NCBI RefSeq assembly: GCF_020520285.1
Contig: NZ_CP084742.1
Coordinates: 682,001 to 746,000 of the forward strand
Direction: 5' to 3'
DNA: 64,000 bases
Source of the DNA: Pseudomonas sp. L5B5
GTDB taxonomy: Bacteria; Pseudomonadota; Gammaproteobacteria; Pseudomonadales; Pseudomonadaceae
This document shows positions 1 through 8,661 of this stretch, piece by piece. Position 1 is the stretch's first letter, and each line of letters opens with the position of its first letter. The translations under genes were made by a program, and so were the position numbers. The notes below the pieces were generated by a model, which did not search any database, was not told the DNA's origin, and was given only the letters and a program-made list of their open reading frames with translations.

Positions 1-351
1 CAGGTCCCCCAGTTGCAGGCTCAACTCCCACTGGCTGCCCAGGGTATTGATCAGGGCCAGGCCGGCCAGGGTCAGCAAGCTGGCCAACAAGCAGCCGTAG
101 ACCAGCACCTGGGTCAGCAGCAGGCCCATGGGGCGCTGGCGCGCCGCCTCGTAGCCCACCGCGGTGTTGAGTCCGCCACTGGTGAGGGCGGCGATCAGGT
201 CCGGCAAGGTGCTGAGCAAGGCGAACAGGCCGCGATCGGCCGGCCCCAGCAGGCGTGCCAGCAGCACATTGCGCAACAGGCGCAGGCCGATCATCGCCAG
301 CCGAGTGCCCATGCTCAGGGCCAGGTGCCAGAGGTAGCCTCCGCGCTTCAT
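1..351 (-). CDS. Wzx-type polysaccharide flippase, N-terminal part (cut by window edge)
   Basis: The 117 visible codons run off the left edge without a stop. They begin MKRGGYLWHLALSMGTRLAM and contain the motif LLRNVLLARLLGPADRGLFALLS cut across residues 23-45, typical of the first two helices of oligosaccharide flippases (MATE-like Wzx/RfbX). At least two or three hydrophobic segments are visible. The ATG overlaps the stop of the deacetylase gene (ATGA), so it is the last visible gene of the exopolysaccharide operon. Its inferred role is moving lipid-linked repeat units across the inner membrane for the Wzy polymerase encoded upstream. The rest of the gene lies outside the window. Confidence 0.8.
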   Translation of the reverse strand, partial: MKRGGYLWHLALSMGTRLAMIGLRLLRNVLLARLLGPADRGLFALLSTLPDLIAALTSGGLNTAVGYEAARQRPMGLLLTQVLVYGCLLASLLTLAGLALINTLGSQWELSLQLGDL

Positions 352-1346
352 GCCCGGGCTCCCTGCCACAGGCGCCAGGCCAGCAGCCCGGGATGGGCGG
401 CGCTGGCATGGCTGACGTCGATGCGTGGCAGGGCCAGCCAGGGATTGCCCGCCGCTTCAATCAGGCCCGGCCGAGTGCCCAGGCCATAGCGATAACCCAG
501 TCCGGCCACGGCCGCACGCACCTGGGGATTGTGGTCGCCATTGGGGTAGCAGTAGATCTCCAGCGGAGCCTGGCAATACTTGTGCAGGGCGTCGTGGGAG
601 CGTTGCAGATCGGTGTGCAGGGCCGCTCCTTCGAGTCGGGTAAGAATGGCGTGGCTGGCGCCGTGCGGGCCGAAGGACACCAGCCCCGAGCGTTCCAGGT
701 GCTTGACCTGGGCCCAGTCCAGGGCTTGCGGCGTCGCCATGGCGGGACAGCCATCGGCCAGGGCCTGCAACGTCGTCGCTGGCAGTTGCTTGAGGCGTTG
801 CAGGTAAGCCCCGAGCAAGCGGCTGCGGGCGTCGTCGTCACCCGCCTGCAGCAAGGCCAGGGGGGGCGTCAGCTGCAGGGCGCGCAGGTGCTCCAGCAAT
901 GGCCGGCTGGCAACGTCGCCGGGACGTTGCCACAGCGCTTCACCAATGGACTCCCACCAGAAGCCCTGGCGACTGCCGACGAAGTCCGTGGACAGGAAGA
1001 TACTGGCCGGCACTTCGTAGCGCTCCAGGACTGGATAGGCCACCTCGGCGTTGTCGCGCCAGCCGTCGTCGAAGGTCAGCGCCACTCGGGGGCGGTCGCC
1101 GCCGGGCAGGTCCAGCAGTTGCTGCAGCGGCACGCAGTCGAAATGCCGGCGTAGCCAGCGCAACAGGTGTTCGAACTGCGCCTGGCCGACGCACAGGGGC
1201 GCGCGATGGGGCCTGGCCGCGGCCGTGGAATCGGCCAGTACCCGGTGCAGCATCAACACTACCCCAGCCTCGCCCAGGCGAGCGCGCCCGGTGCTGTGCA
1301 GGTAGGCGCTGCCCAGCAGCCGCTTGAGGGTCGATTTGAGGGTCAT
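348..1346 (-). CDS. Polysaccharide deacetylase (NodB-type, CE4-like)
   Basis: This 332-residue protein has the NodB signatures. TFDDGW at residues 91-96 carries the metal and catalytic Asp pair, FGPHGASH supplies the HxxxH metal ligands, and a CYPNGD motif stands where CE4 enzymes have motif 3. An N-terminal LMLHRV segment is typical of the family members found in exopolysaccharide clusters. An upstream in-frame start would overlap the preceding gene by about 30 bases. I chose the ATG at 1346 because it follows the upstream stop by one base. No clear signal peptide is seen, so it may act on the cytoplasmic side. The likely role is removing acetyl groups from the exopolysaccharide or its precursor; the substrate is unknown. 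Confidence 0.85.
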   Translation of the reverse strand: MTLKSTLKRLLGSAYLHSTGRARLGEAGVVLMLHRVLADSTAAARPHRAPLCVGQAQFEHLLRWLRRHFDCVPLQQLLDLPGGDRPRVALTFDDGWRDNAEVAYPVLERYEVPASIFLSTDFVGSRQGFWWESIGEALWQRPGDVASRPLLEHLRALQLTPPLALLQAGDDDARSRLLGAYLQRLKQLPATTLQALADGCPAMATPQALDWAQVKHLERSGLVSFGPHGASHAILTRLEGAALHTDLQRSHDALHKYCQAPLEIYCYPNGDHNPQVRAAVAGLGYRYGLGTRPGLIEAAGNPWLALPRIDVSHASAAHPGLLAWRLWQGARA

Positions 1347-1347
1347 G

Positions 1348-2484
1348 TCAGCGGTTCTGTTGTGGGTTCCACAGGGCATAGCGCTGCCCGCGGAGAAATT
1401 GCCAGAGGCCCATGCTCATGCCGGCCATGGTCACCAGGATGAAAGCGGCCAGGCGAAACACTTTGGGCAAGCGTGCGCGCTGGTCCAGCAGGCCCATCAC
1501 GCCGGCGCCGTAGCCCAGCAACTGGGCGATGAGGAAAAGGCTGTAGAAGGTCCCGGCATTCCACAGCAGCAGGTTGGCCAGCAGCAGGGGCAGCAGCAGC
1601 ACCGGGGCCAGGCGGCGGATCAGCTTGTGGCTGATCAGGGCGATGGCGTAGGCCCCATGGCGCCAGGGGTTCATCAGCTCCCGGCGCTGGGCCAGGCTCT
1701 GCAAGCCCCCCACCGTGACCCGCAGGCGCCGACGGTATTGCTTGCCGGCCTCGTCCACACCCTGGTCCAGGACCTGGGCTTCTTCCACATAAACGATGCG
1801 CTTGCCTGCCACCGGGGCGCAGGTACTGATGAAGAAGTCATCATTGACCTCGGCCGGAATGCGCTGGAACAGCTCCCGACGCAGGGCCAGCAACGCACCA
1901 TCGGCAGACACCATGCAGCCAGTGCGGTTTTCCGCCTGGCGCACCCAGGCCTCGTAATGGCGGTACAGGGCGTCGCCCAGGCTCAGGTTGTGCCCGGCCC
2001 GGGGAATGATCATGTGCCCGCCGCACGCGCCGACCTGCGGGTCGGCCAAGGGCGCCAGGAGCTTGCCCAGGGTATCGGTGGACCACTGGTTGTCGGCGTC
2101 GGTGAACACCAGGATGTCGTTGCGAGCCAGCTCCTGCGCGGCGTTCAGGGCGCCGGCCTTGCCCACTCGCGGCAGGTCCAGGACCACGATTCGCGGGTCG
2201 CGCACGGCCAGCGCGATGGCCACTGTGTCGTCGCTGGAGCCGTCGCTGGCCAGGATGATCTGCAGATCGGTGGCCGGGTAGTCCTGCGCCAGCAGGGTGC
2301 GCAGCTTGTGCTCGATGTGCGGGCCTTCATTGTGGGCGGCGATGATCACGCTGACCGACAGCGGCTCGCCGGGCAGGGTTGGCCGGGGCCGCACGAAACG
2401 GCTGAGCAGGGCCAGCAGCAGCGGGTAGCCGATCCAGGCGTAGATGGGCAACAGCAGGCACAGCCAGAAAAGTGTCTTAGCCAC
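1348..2484 (-). CDS. Membrane-anchored family 2 glycosyltransferase
   Basis: This 378-residue protein starts with a hydrophobic helix (about residues 3-25). A GT2 catalytic domain opening with VSVIIAAHNEG follows, with a SDGSSDDT nucleotide-binding stretch and a DADNQW (DxD) metal-binding motif. Three or so C-terminal membrane helices follow (about 290-365). This layout resembles processive or membrane-bound GT2 enzymes of exopolysaccharide assembly. The start is a GTG with a GAGG ribosome site seven bases upstream, overlapping the previous gene by eight bases. It probably adds one sugar of the repeat unit on the cytoplasmic face; donor and linkage cannot be read from the sequence. Confidence 0.85.
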   Translation of the reverse strand: MAKTLFWLCLLLPIYAWIGYPLLLALLSRFVRPRPTLPGEPLSVSVIIAAHNEGPHIEHKLRTLLAQDYPATDLQIILASDGSSDDTVAIALAVRDPRIVVLDLPRVGKAGALNAAQELARNDILVFTDADNQWSTDTLGKLLAPLADPQVGACGGHMIIPRAGHNLSLGDALYRHYEAWVRQAENRTGCMVSADGALLALRRELFQRIPAEVNDDFFISTCAPVAGKRIVYVEEAQVLDQGVDEAGKQYRRRLRVTVGGLQSLAQRRELMNPWRHGAYAIALISHKLIRRLAPVLLLPLLLANLLLWNAGTFYSLFLIAQLLGYGAGVMGLLDQRARLPKVFRLAAFILVTMAGMSMGLWQFLRGQRYALWNPQQNR

Positions 2485-3442
2485 GGTCGGGCCTCACGGC
2501 AGAACGGTTGAACAGACCCTGCACCAGGGCCACGGCCCCCAGGTGCAGGCGGAGCCAGTGCAGCAGCCAGAGCTGCAGGACGAACAGCGGATCGCGCTGG
2601 CGCAGGCCCTGGCGCAATGCCAGGACCAGCGGTGCGACGGCGCCCGCCAACAGGCAGAGCGCGGCGCAGTCCGGCCGACCCAGCAGCAGGGCGCATAACG
2701 CGGTAAGGCTCAGCAGCGTGCAAGCCAGGCACAGCAGGGGAAAACGCAGCAGGCGCAGGTTCGCCCCGCCGGCCCTGAGCAATTGCACCTGGCTGCCCTG
2801 GCGCCAGCGTTCCTTGGCTGCCCATTCGCTCCAGCTGCCCTCGTAGCCCCAATGCAGCACCTGGGGGCGGGGCAGGCTCAGTTGCCGGGCACCGGCGGCG
2901 TGCAAGCGCAAGCCGAAATCCTTGTCCTCGCCCGTGCGCAATTGTTCATCGAAACCGCCGATACGCTCGAACCAGCTCCGCGCCAGGCACAGGTTGGGGG
3001 TGGGCATCCAGTGCAGCAGGCGGGCCTGGGTACCGGCCGCCAGGCTGCGTCGTTGCCAGGCCCGGGCGAACCACGGGGCACAGGCAGGAGCGGCGCAATC
3101 GAGGGCGAAGACGTCCGCTGTCTGCTGATCCTGGGCCAGCTGCCAGAGTTGCAGCCAGTCCTCGGGCACCTCGATGTCGGCATCGAGGAACGCCAGGCAG
3201 TCGCCGCTGGCCATCCCAGCCCCGCGATTGCGCAAGGCCGCAATGCTCAAGCCCGGGCACCGCAGCACTCGAGCGCCCAGTTCCTGGGCCAGGTGCGGGC
3301 CCTGGTCGGTGGAGCCGTTGTCGACCACGATCAGCTCGCAGTCGACGGCCGCCGCCCGGGCTGCGCGCAGCACGCTGACCAGGGTCCGGCCGATGTGTCG
3401 CGCCTCGTTGTACATGGGCACGATTACGCTGATCCTTTGCAT
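2477..3442 (-). CDS. Family 2 glycosyltransferase
   Basis: This 321-residue GT2 enzyme opens with QRISVIVPMYNEARHIG and has VVDNGSTDQG and a FLDADIE (DxD) motif. A conserved GGFDEQLRTGEDKDFGLR block forms the acceptor and catalytic region, and hydrophobic C-terminal segments follow. I chose the ATG at 3442, which has an excellent GGGAGG ribosome site six bases upstream. A longer frame starts at 3562, in an ATGA overlap with the polymerase stop, and would add a basic 40-residue leader with no GT2 features. It acts within the exopolysaccharide operon; the sugar added is unknown. Confidence 0.85.
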   Translation of the reverse strand: MQRISVIVPMYNEARHIGRTLVSVLRAARAAAVDCELIVVDNGSTDQGPHLAQELGARVLRCPGLSIAALRNRGAGMASGDCLAFLDADIEVPEDWLQLWQLAQDQQTADVFALDCAAPACAPWFARAWQRRSLAAGTQARLLHWMPTPNLCLARSWFERIGGFDEQLRTGEDKDFGLRLHAAGARQLSLPRPQVLHWGYEGSWSEWAAKERWRQGSQVQLLRAGGANLRLLRFPLLCLACTLLSLTALCALLLGRPDCAALCLLAGAVAPLVLALRQGLRQRDPLFVLQLWLLHWLRLHLGAVALVQGLFNRSAVRPDRG

Positions 3443-3561
3443 CTTTGCCTCCCTTGGCCAGATGACGTTGACGTCACGCTCGCCTTGCCGGTGCGAGAGC
3501 GTGTGCGATTGGCGGGTGCGTTGTGGCTGGCGTCGCTCGCGCCCCTTGTAGCCGCTGTTCA

Positions 3562-4908
3562 TCAGGCTTCCTCGGCTTGTCGGCGCAACACGCTGGACAA
3601 GGCCAGGAAGATCCACAGGTACTTGTGGTTCGGTGCACTGAGAAACAGCAGGAACACCGCCAGGGCCAGCAGGCTCAAGCCCAGGTGCGTGGCGATGTCG
3701 GCCTGCTCTCGGGCCCCCCGGGCGAGGAACGCCTGGCGCGCCCGTTCGAAGTTGCGCAGCCCCATGAGCATCAGTGCGACGAAACTCAGGCCGGCGGGAA
3801 TGCCCAGCTCGCTGAACAGTTCCAGGTAGGTGTTGTGGGCCCGGCGATACAGGTCGGGTTCGTTCAGGTTCTCCGAGAAACCGCTGGCGAAGCCGGTCTG
3901 CGCGTAGTGGATCGGGAACGTGCCCAGGCCCGAGCCCAGCAGCGGGTTGTCGCGGATCATCTGCCCGCCCACCACCAGGTAGGAGGTGCGCCGCCCCAGG
4001 GAGGTGTCCTCGGAGTGGGCGCCGGACTTGAGCATGCTCAGGGACTTGATCCGGGCGACGTAGTCCGCCGGCAGCGCCGCGATGCCCAAGGGCACCACGA
4101 TCGCCACGCCGAACATGGCAAACCCCAGGTGCTTGGGCCGTAGGCCCTTGAGCCGGTCACGGTAGTGCCAGGCCCCGATGGCCACGGTGAACAGCACCAC
4201 CAACAGGCCGGAACGCGAGTCCGTCTTGGTCATGCCGGCCATCAGGGTCAGGCCGATACCGATCCAGAACAGCCGCTGCGGCCACCAGGGCGCGCGCAAT
4301 GCCAGGAGAATCGCTGGCGGCACCGCCATGGCGATCAGCAGGGCGAAGTAGTTGGCATCCTGCAACAGGCCGATGGCTCGGCCACCGACCTGGTACTTGG
4401 CTGAAACCAGGGCAATCACGCACGTGATGGCCACGCTCACCGCCAGCAGGCGGCAGAGCATCAGCAAGTGGGTCTCCCGGGCGATCAGCAGGGTCACGAA
4501 AAACAGCACCAGGCCTACCGCCAGCTCTCGCAAGCTGTCCAGGGACACCATCATATTCTCGCTGTACAACAGGCTCAGCAGCAGGCACAGCAGGAACGGT
4601 CCCAGGGCGCGCCACAGGTTGCTGCCCAGGCGGGTATCGGGGATCTGCCGCAACAGCAGCTTGAACAGCATGATCAGGATCAGCGAAGCGCCCAGCAGCT
4701 TGGCCCCGGAAAAGGCACTGTCCTTGAACAGGCCTTCGAAGGGCACCAGGGCACAGATACCCAGCAGGCCCCAGCCCGGACGGCGATAGAGCAGGGCCCA
4801 GCCTGCCAGGCCGATCACCACCAGGGGCGCCAGGAACGGCCAGGGACTGGCCAGCAGGGCGAGGGCGGCCAGGCCCAGCAACAGGCCGAGAACAGGTGCG
4901 GCGATCAT
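3562..4908 (-). CDS. Wzy/O-antigen-ligase-type polysaccharide polymerase
   Basis: This 448-residue protein has about eleven to twelve hydrophobic helices. A large periplasmic loop around residues 290-370 contains SYLVVGGQMIRDNPLLGSG, HNTYLELFSELG and an arginine-rich TSLGRRTS stretch. This is the Wzy_C (O-antigen ligase) pattern, with the H-x-x-x-L motif before the last helices. It overlaps the GT4 gene by four bases. Given the linked flippase, chain-length and export genes, it is most likely the polymerase of the Wzx/Wzy exopolysaccharide system in the inner membrane. A ligase role cannot be fully excluded from sequence. Confidence 0.85.
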   Translation of the reverse strand: MIAAPVLGLLLGLAALALLASPWPFLAPLVVIGLAGWALLYRRPGWGLLGICALVPFEGLFKDSAFSGAKLLGASLILIMLFKLLLRQIPDTRLGSNLWRALGPFLLCLLLSLLYSENMMVSLDSLRELAVGLVLFFVTLLIARETHLLMLCRLLAVSVAITCVIALVSAKYQVGGRAIGLLQDANYFALLIAMAVPPAILLALRAPWWPQRLFWIGIGLTLMAGMTKTDSRSGLLVVLFTVAIGAWHYRDRLKGLRPKHLGFAMFGVAIVVPLGIAALPADYVARIKSLSMLKSGAHSEDTSLGRRTSYLVVGGQMIRDNPLLGSGLGTFPIHYAQTGFASGFSENLNEPDLYRRAHNTYLELFSELGIPAGLSFVALMLMGLRNFERARQAFLARGAREQADIATHLGLSLLALAVFLLFLSAPNHKYLWIFLALSSVLRRQAEEA

Positions 4909-6020
4909 GAATTGCTGGTCTCCCGGACGAGGCGGTACAGCTCGTCCCAGCTACGGGCCAGGGTTGGCAGGTGATAGTGCTGGCGCTGGGTGGCACGAGC
5001 GGTCTCGGCCAGGTTCCGGGCCAGGGCCGGGTCGTCCAGCAGTTCAGCGATGCAGCGGGCCAGCTCGGCGCTGTCCAGGGGCTTGGCCAGGAGGCCGTTG
5101 TGCCGGTGTTGCACGACGTCGGGAATTCCCCCCACGGCGAAAGCCGCCACCGGCGTGCCGGCTTGCATGGCTTCGAGCAGGATCATCGGCGTGCCTTCGG
5201 TGCGTGAGCTGAGCACCAGCACGTTGAGGCGCTGCAGCCAGGGCTGCATGTCCTGCTGGTAGCCCGGCAGGAGAATGCGCAGGGACAAGCCTGCGGCATC
5301 GATGCGCTCGCGCAAGGCCTGGTTCTGCTCGCCATCGCCCAGCAGCACGGCCTTGAGTGTCGGGCGCAGCTGGCAAAGCGCGATCAAGGCATCGAGAAAC
5401 AGGTCCGGTCCTTTTTCCTCGCTCAGCCGGCCGACGAAACCCACCAGGGGTTCCAGGGCCTCGCGGCATACCACAGGTGTATCCGCAGGCAGCCCGCCAT
5501 TGCCAGCCGGGCACAGTGCGGCAGGTTCCGGCAGGCCGTTGGCAATCACCTGCAGCTTGTCCGCGGCGACTCCGGCCGCCAGGTGCAAACCGGCGATGCT
5601 CTGGGCCACGCAGACCACGCGACGTACGTGGCGGCTGCGACACAGGCGCAGGCTGGCCCAGGTATAGAGTTTCTGCTTCAGGCTCCTGGGGGTGAAGCCG
5701 TGCTGGGTCAGCACCAGCGGCAGTCGCAGGCGCCGGGCACAGATCCAGGCGAAGACCTGGGCCTTGAAGTTGTGGGCGTTGAGCAGTCCCGGCTGCTGGC
5801 GCAGGTGCGCCAGCAGGGCCTTGAGGTCCTGGCAGTTGTGGCAGGCAACGCCTGCCTGGACGAAACGCTGCAACAGCGCGGGCGGGGCGTCGAGGAACAC
5901 CACCCGGTGCTGTCCGGGGGTGACCAGGCAGTGATCCAGCAGCATGCGCTCGGCACCATAGAAGCCGCCGCTGTGGATCAGGTGCACGATGGGCTGCGCG
6001 GCCGTGCTCAAGTCGTTCAC
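4905..6020 (-). CDS. Family 4 glycosyltransferase
   Basis: This 371-residue GT-B enzyme has the GT4 signature VGFVGRLSEEKGPDLFLDALI, read in two parts around residues 205-225. It also has SSRTEGTPMILLEAMQAG with the conserved E-x7-E (about residues 280-300). The N-terminal half holds the HSGGFYGAERM acceptor loop, common in this family. The GTG at 6020 overlaps the upstream stop by four bases; a TTG twelve bases earlier is the alternative. It is cytoplasmic or peripheral in the membrane and adds a sugar to the exopolysaccharide repeat unit; donor unknown. Confidence 0.88.
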   Translation of the reverse strand: MNDLSTAAQPIVHLIHSGGFYGAERMLLDHCLVTPGQHRVVFLDAPPALLQRFVQAGVACHNCQDLKALLAHLRQQPGLLNAHNFKAQVFAWICARRLRLPLVLTQHGFTPRSLKQKLYTWASLRLCRSRHVRRVVCVAQSIAGLHLAAGVAADKLQVIANGLPEPAALCPAGNGGLPADTPVVCREALEPLVGFVGRLSEEKGPDLFLDALIALCQLRPTLKAVLLGDGEQNQALRERIDAAGLSLRILLPGYQQDMQPWLQRLNVLVLSSRTEGTPMILLEAMQAGTPVAAFAVGGIPDVVQHRHNGLLAKPLDSAELARCIAELLDDPALARNLAETARATQRQHYHLPTLARSWDELYRLVRETSNS

Positions 6021-7609
6021 TGTTTGGCCCAATGCCAGGCCCAGCGCCAGGTCCAGCGCGGGTAGGGGTTGATCTGGGGCGCTTCGATCGCGTTGAGCAC
6101 CATCAGTACGGGCAGGCCAAGATGATCGTTGACCTGGGCCGGATGCTTGAAGCGATGGTCGAAGAACTCGTAGACATAACCCAGGGCGATGGCCAGCAGC
6201 AGGCCGGTGAGCAAGCCCAGGGGGATGATCAGCATCGGCTTGGGAAAGGCCGCTTCGCTGGGCTCGTAGGGCTGGCTGAGGACTCGGGCGTTGGACAACT
6301 CGCCGCTGATCAGGCGTTCGCCGCGGCTCTCTTCGTAGCGCTGGGTGTAGGTGAAGAAGGCCTTGTGCAGGGCATCGATCTCGGTATCCAGCTGGCGCAG
6401 CTTGCTCAATACTTCCTGCAGGTCGCGCACCCGGGCCTTGTAGTCATTGATTCGGGTGGTCTTCTGGGCGATCACCGATTGGGTGATCTGCAAGTCGCTG
6501 CTGCGCTCGCGCACCCGGTTCTCGACCACCTTGAGGAACTGCGCGCGGGCCCGCACGATCTGCTCGCGCTGCTGCTGCATGGGCACGCTGTCGGCTCGGT
6601 AGGTGTCGGCAGTGATGCCGTACTGGCCCACCAGGTTGGTCAACTGCTCGCCCAGCTGCTTGATCTCGCGGTCTTCGTAGGCAACGTTGTCCACGGTATT
6701 GGCGAAGGCGAAGGGGAAGGTGTAGTCGGTCAGCCCGGCCTTGCGGGCCGCGGCGAGGTTCTTCTGCAGGTAGTCGAGGCGTCGCTGGTTCTCCAGGGCC
6801 TGGTCGCGGTAGCCGTTGAGCGATTGCTCCTCGGTGTTGATGGCGTTCAGGCGGAAGGTGATCTCTTCCTTGGGATCGGAGGCATGGGCCGCTTCCAGCA
6901 GGGCCTGGCGCTTGCCTTCCAGGTCATCCAGGCGCGACTGGTACTGGGCCTTCTTCTGTTCATAGAAGGCTTCGGGCAGGTCGCTCGATTGCAGGTCCTG
7001 GCGACTCTTGAGGTAGTTGGCCAGCAGGCGTTCGACGAAGCGCGTGCCTTCGGCGGCGGACGGGCTGCTGTAGACGATGGAGATCACGTTGGAGCCGGGC
7101 AGGGTGCCGATCTTCAGGTCCTTGACTGCCTGGTTGGTGAAGGCATCCAGGCTGGTGTCGCGCACCGGGTCCACCGCCAGGCCGAAGAAGCCGCGCACCG
7201 GGTTGATCACGTGGTTGCGCAGTGGATTGACCACGCCATCGCGCAGGGGGTTGAACAGCAACCTGGCCAGCAGGCCTTCGCGGCCGCCGAACAGGCCTTC
7301 GCCGCGCAACTGGTCGATGGTGTCGCGGATCAGGGTCGGCGAGCGCAGGATGTTGCTCTCGGTCTCCATGTCCGCCAGCGATGGTGGGATGAACTTGTCA
7401 TTGTCCGGGGTGAGCACGGTATTGGCGTCTGTCTGCGACAGCTTCTTGGACTGCACGATGACTTCGGCGGTGATCTCGAAGCTCTGCTTGAGCACCAGCG
7501 GCAGGAGCAGCGCGAGCAGGGCGAAGCCCAGGAACACCCGCTTGATCAGGCGCCGATTGACGAAGAACACGAGCAGGAACTCGTGCAGGTAGTTTTCTAT
7601 CTTGGTCAT
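6017..7609 (-). CDS. Polysaccharide chain-length determinant (Wzz/GumC-like co-polymerase)
   Basis: This 530-residue protein has a membrane helix near residues 22-45, a Wzz domain, and long central stretches rich in Glu, Gln and Arg with coiled-coil character (about 200-430). A C-terminal proline-containing helix follows (SEAAFPKPMLIIPLGLLTG), then a short cytoplasmic tail. No kinase domain is fused; the ATPase is a separate gene two genes upstream, so this is the split type of polysaccharide co-polymerase. Insertions with repeated DGVVNPLRNHVINPVRG and related motifs (about 130-160) are unusual. The ATG at 7609 fits the ten-base gap after the export gene. It probably sets polymer length with the Wzy protein and links to the outer-membrane channel. 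Confidence 0.88.
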   Translation of the reverse strand: MTKIENYLHEFLLVFFVNRRLIKRVFLGFALLALLLPLVLKQSFEITAEVIVQSKKLSQTDANTVLTPDNDKFIPPSLADMETESNILRSPTLIRDTIDQLRGEGLFGGREGLLARLLFNPLRDGVVNPLRNHVINPVRGFFGLAVDPVRDTSLDAFTNQAVKDLKIGTLPGSNVISIVYSSPSAAEGTRFVERLLANYLKSRQDLQSSDLPEAFYEQKKAQYQSRLDDLEGKRQALLEAAHASDPKEEITFRLNAINTEEQSLNGYRDQALENQRRLDYLQKNLAAARKAGLTDYTFPFAFANTVDNVAYEDREIKQLGEQLTNLVGQYGITADTYRADSVPMQQQREQIVRARAQFLKVVENRVRERSSDLQITQSVIAQKTTRINDYKARVRDLQEVLSKLRQLDTEIDALHKAFFTYTQRYEESRGERLISGELSNARVLSQPYEPSEAAFPKPMLIIPLGLLTGLLLAIALGYVYEFFDHRFKHPAQVNDHLGLPVLMVLNAIEAPQINPYPRWTWRWAWHWAKQ

Positions 7610-7619
7610 CGAGGCAGAC

Positions 7620-8639
7620 TCAGTTGTTATTCGATTCTTTGTTGTCGACGCGGTAGCCGAAGCTGAACCCGACACCCTGGAACATGATCACGTCCGCCAG
7701 TTGCTTGCTCAGCGCACCGGCCTTGGCCAGGCGGGTCTTGGGCACGTAGAGCATGTCGTCCGGTTGCAGGTAGGCGAACTGCAACGCCTTGCCATCCAGC
7801 GCGGCATCGGCGTCATAGACCCGTGCCTCCACCTGGTTGCCCTTGCGGCGCATGATCACCACCGAATCGAGGCGGGCAGTGGGGCCGGCGCCCTTGGCCA
7901 GGGTCAGGGCCTCGAGCACCGAGATGGGTCGACGCACCGGGTAGGCGCCCGGTTGGCCGACCTCACCCATGACGAACACTTCGTTGGCGGCGGTGGTCTT
8001 GAGCAGTACATCGACGCTGACCTGGCCGACTTCCTTGGCGTACCGCTGGTTGATCAGGGTCTGCAGCTCGCTCAGGCTCTTGCCTTGCAACGACAGGCTG
8101 CCCAGCAGTGGGAAGCTGGCGCGGCCATCGGAGCCGACGACAATCTCCCGGCTCAGGCCGGTGGCCGGATTGGTCAGGCTGGTGCGCAAGTTGTCCAGCT
8201 GGGCCATGGCATGGGAGATCGAGAAGGTGATCTGCGGTTTCTTCAGCACCTTGGCGTATTGCGCCTGCAGGGCCTGGCGCGCCTGTTCCGCAGACAAACC
8301 GGCAATCTGGATGTTGCCGATGTAGGGCATGTCGATGCTGCCATCGGGCAGCACCAGCTTGTTGCCATCCAGCTCCGGGGCGGAGAGGAAACTGATGTCC
8401 ACCTGGTCGCCCGGCTGCACCAGGTAGCGCTGCTGGCTGGTGGTGCCGATATGGAAGATCACGTCCAGCACGTCCTGGGGGCGCAGCACCTGCTCGATGG
8501 GCATCACTTCGGTGAGTTGGGCCTGATCGGCGGGGGCGCTGAGGATCTGCACCGGCATCTGCTGTGGCTCACGCCCGGCACAACCGGCCAGGGCCAGCAA
8601 CAGGGACAGGCTCAGCAGGGAAAGTCTTGGCTTGTTCAT
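7620..8639 (-). CDS. Outer-membrane polysaccharide export lipoprotein (Wza/OPX family)
   Basis: This 339-residue protein has a lipoprotein signal peptide ending in LLALAGC. The Poly_export domain follows (LRPQDVLDVIFH and QPGDQVDISFL), then two SLBB-type beta-grasp repeats. The first lies around VLPDGSIDMPYIGNIQIAGLS and the second around VFVMGEVGQPGAYPVRRPI. The ATG at 8639 is used because it begins the signal peptide; an upstream in-frame codon would add 12 charged residues. It is expected to form the outer-membrane exit pore of the exopolysaccharide, partnered by the chain-length protein encoded just downstream. Confidence 0.9.
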   Translation of the reverse strand: MNKPRLSLLSLSLLLALAGCAGREPQQMPVQILSAPADQAQLTEVMPIEQVLRPQDVLDVIFHIGTTSQQRYLVQPGDQVDISFLSAPELDGNKLVLPDGSIDMPYIGNIQIAGLSAEQARQALQAQYAKVLKKPQITFSISHAMAQLDNLRTSLTNPATGLSREIVVGSDGRASFPLLGSLSLQGKSLSELQTLINQRYAKEVGQVSVDVLLKTTAANEVFVMGEVGQPGAYPVRRPISVLEALTLAKGAGPTARLDSVVIMRRKGNQVEARVYDADAALDGKALQFAYLQPDDMLYVPKTRLAKAGALSKQLADVIMFQGVGFSFGYRVDNKESNNN

Positions 8640-8661
8640 GGTTACACGGTCCTTGTGCCGA

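Noticed and set aside
3443..3562. A 40-residue N-terminal extension of the GT2 protein
   Set aside because: It is basic and featureless. The ATG at 3442 has a strong GGGAGG site and begins exactly at the catalytic domain.
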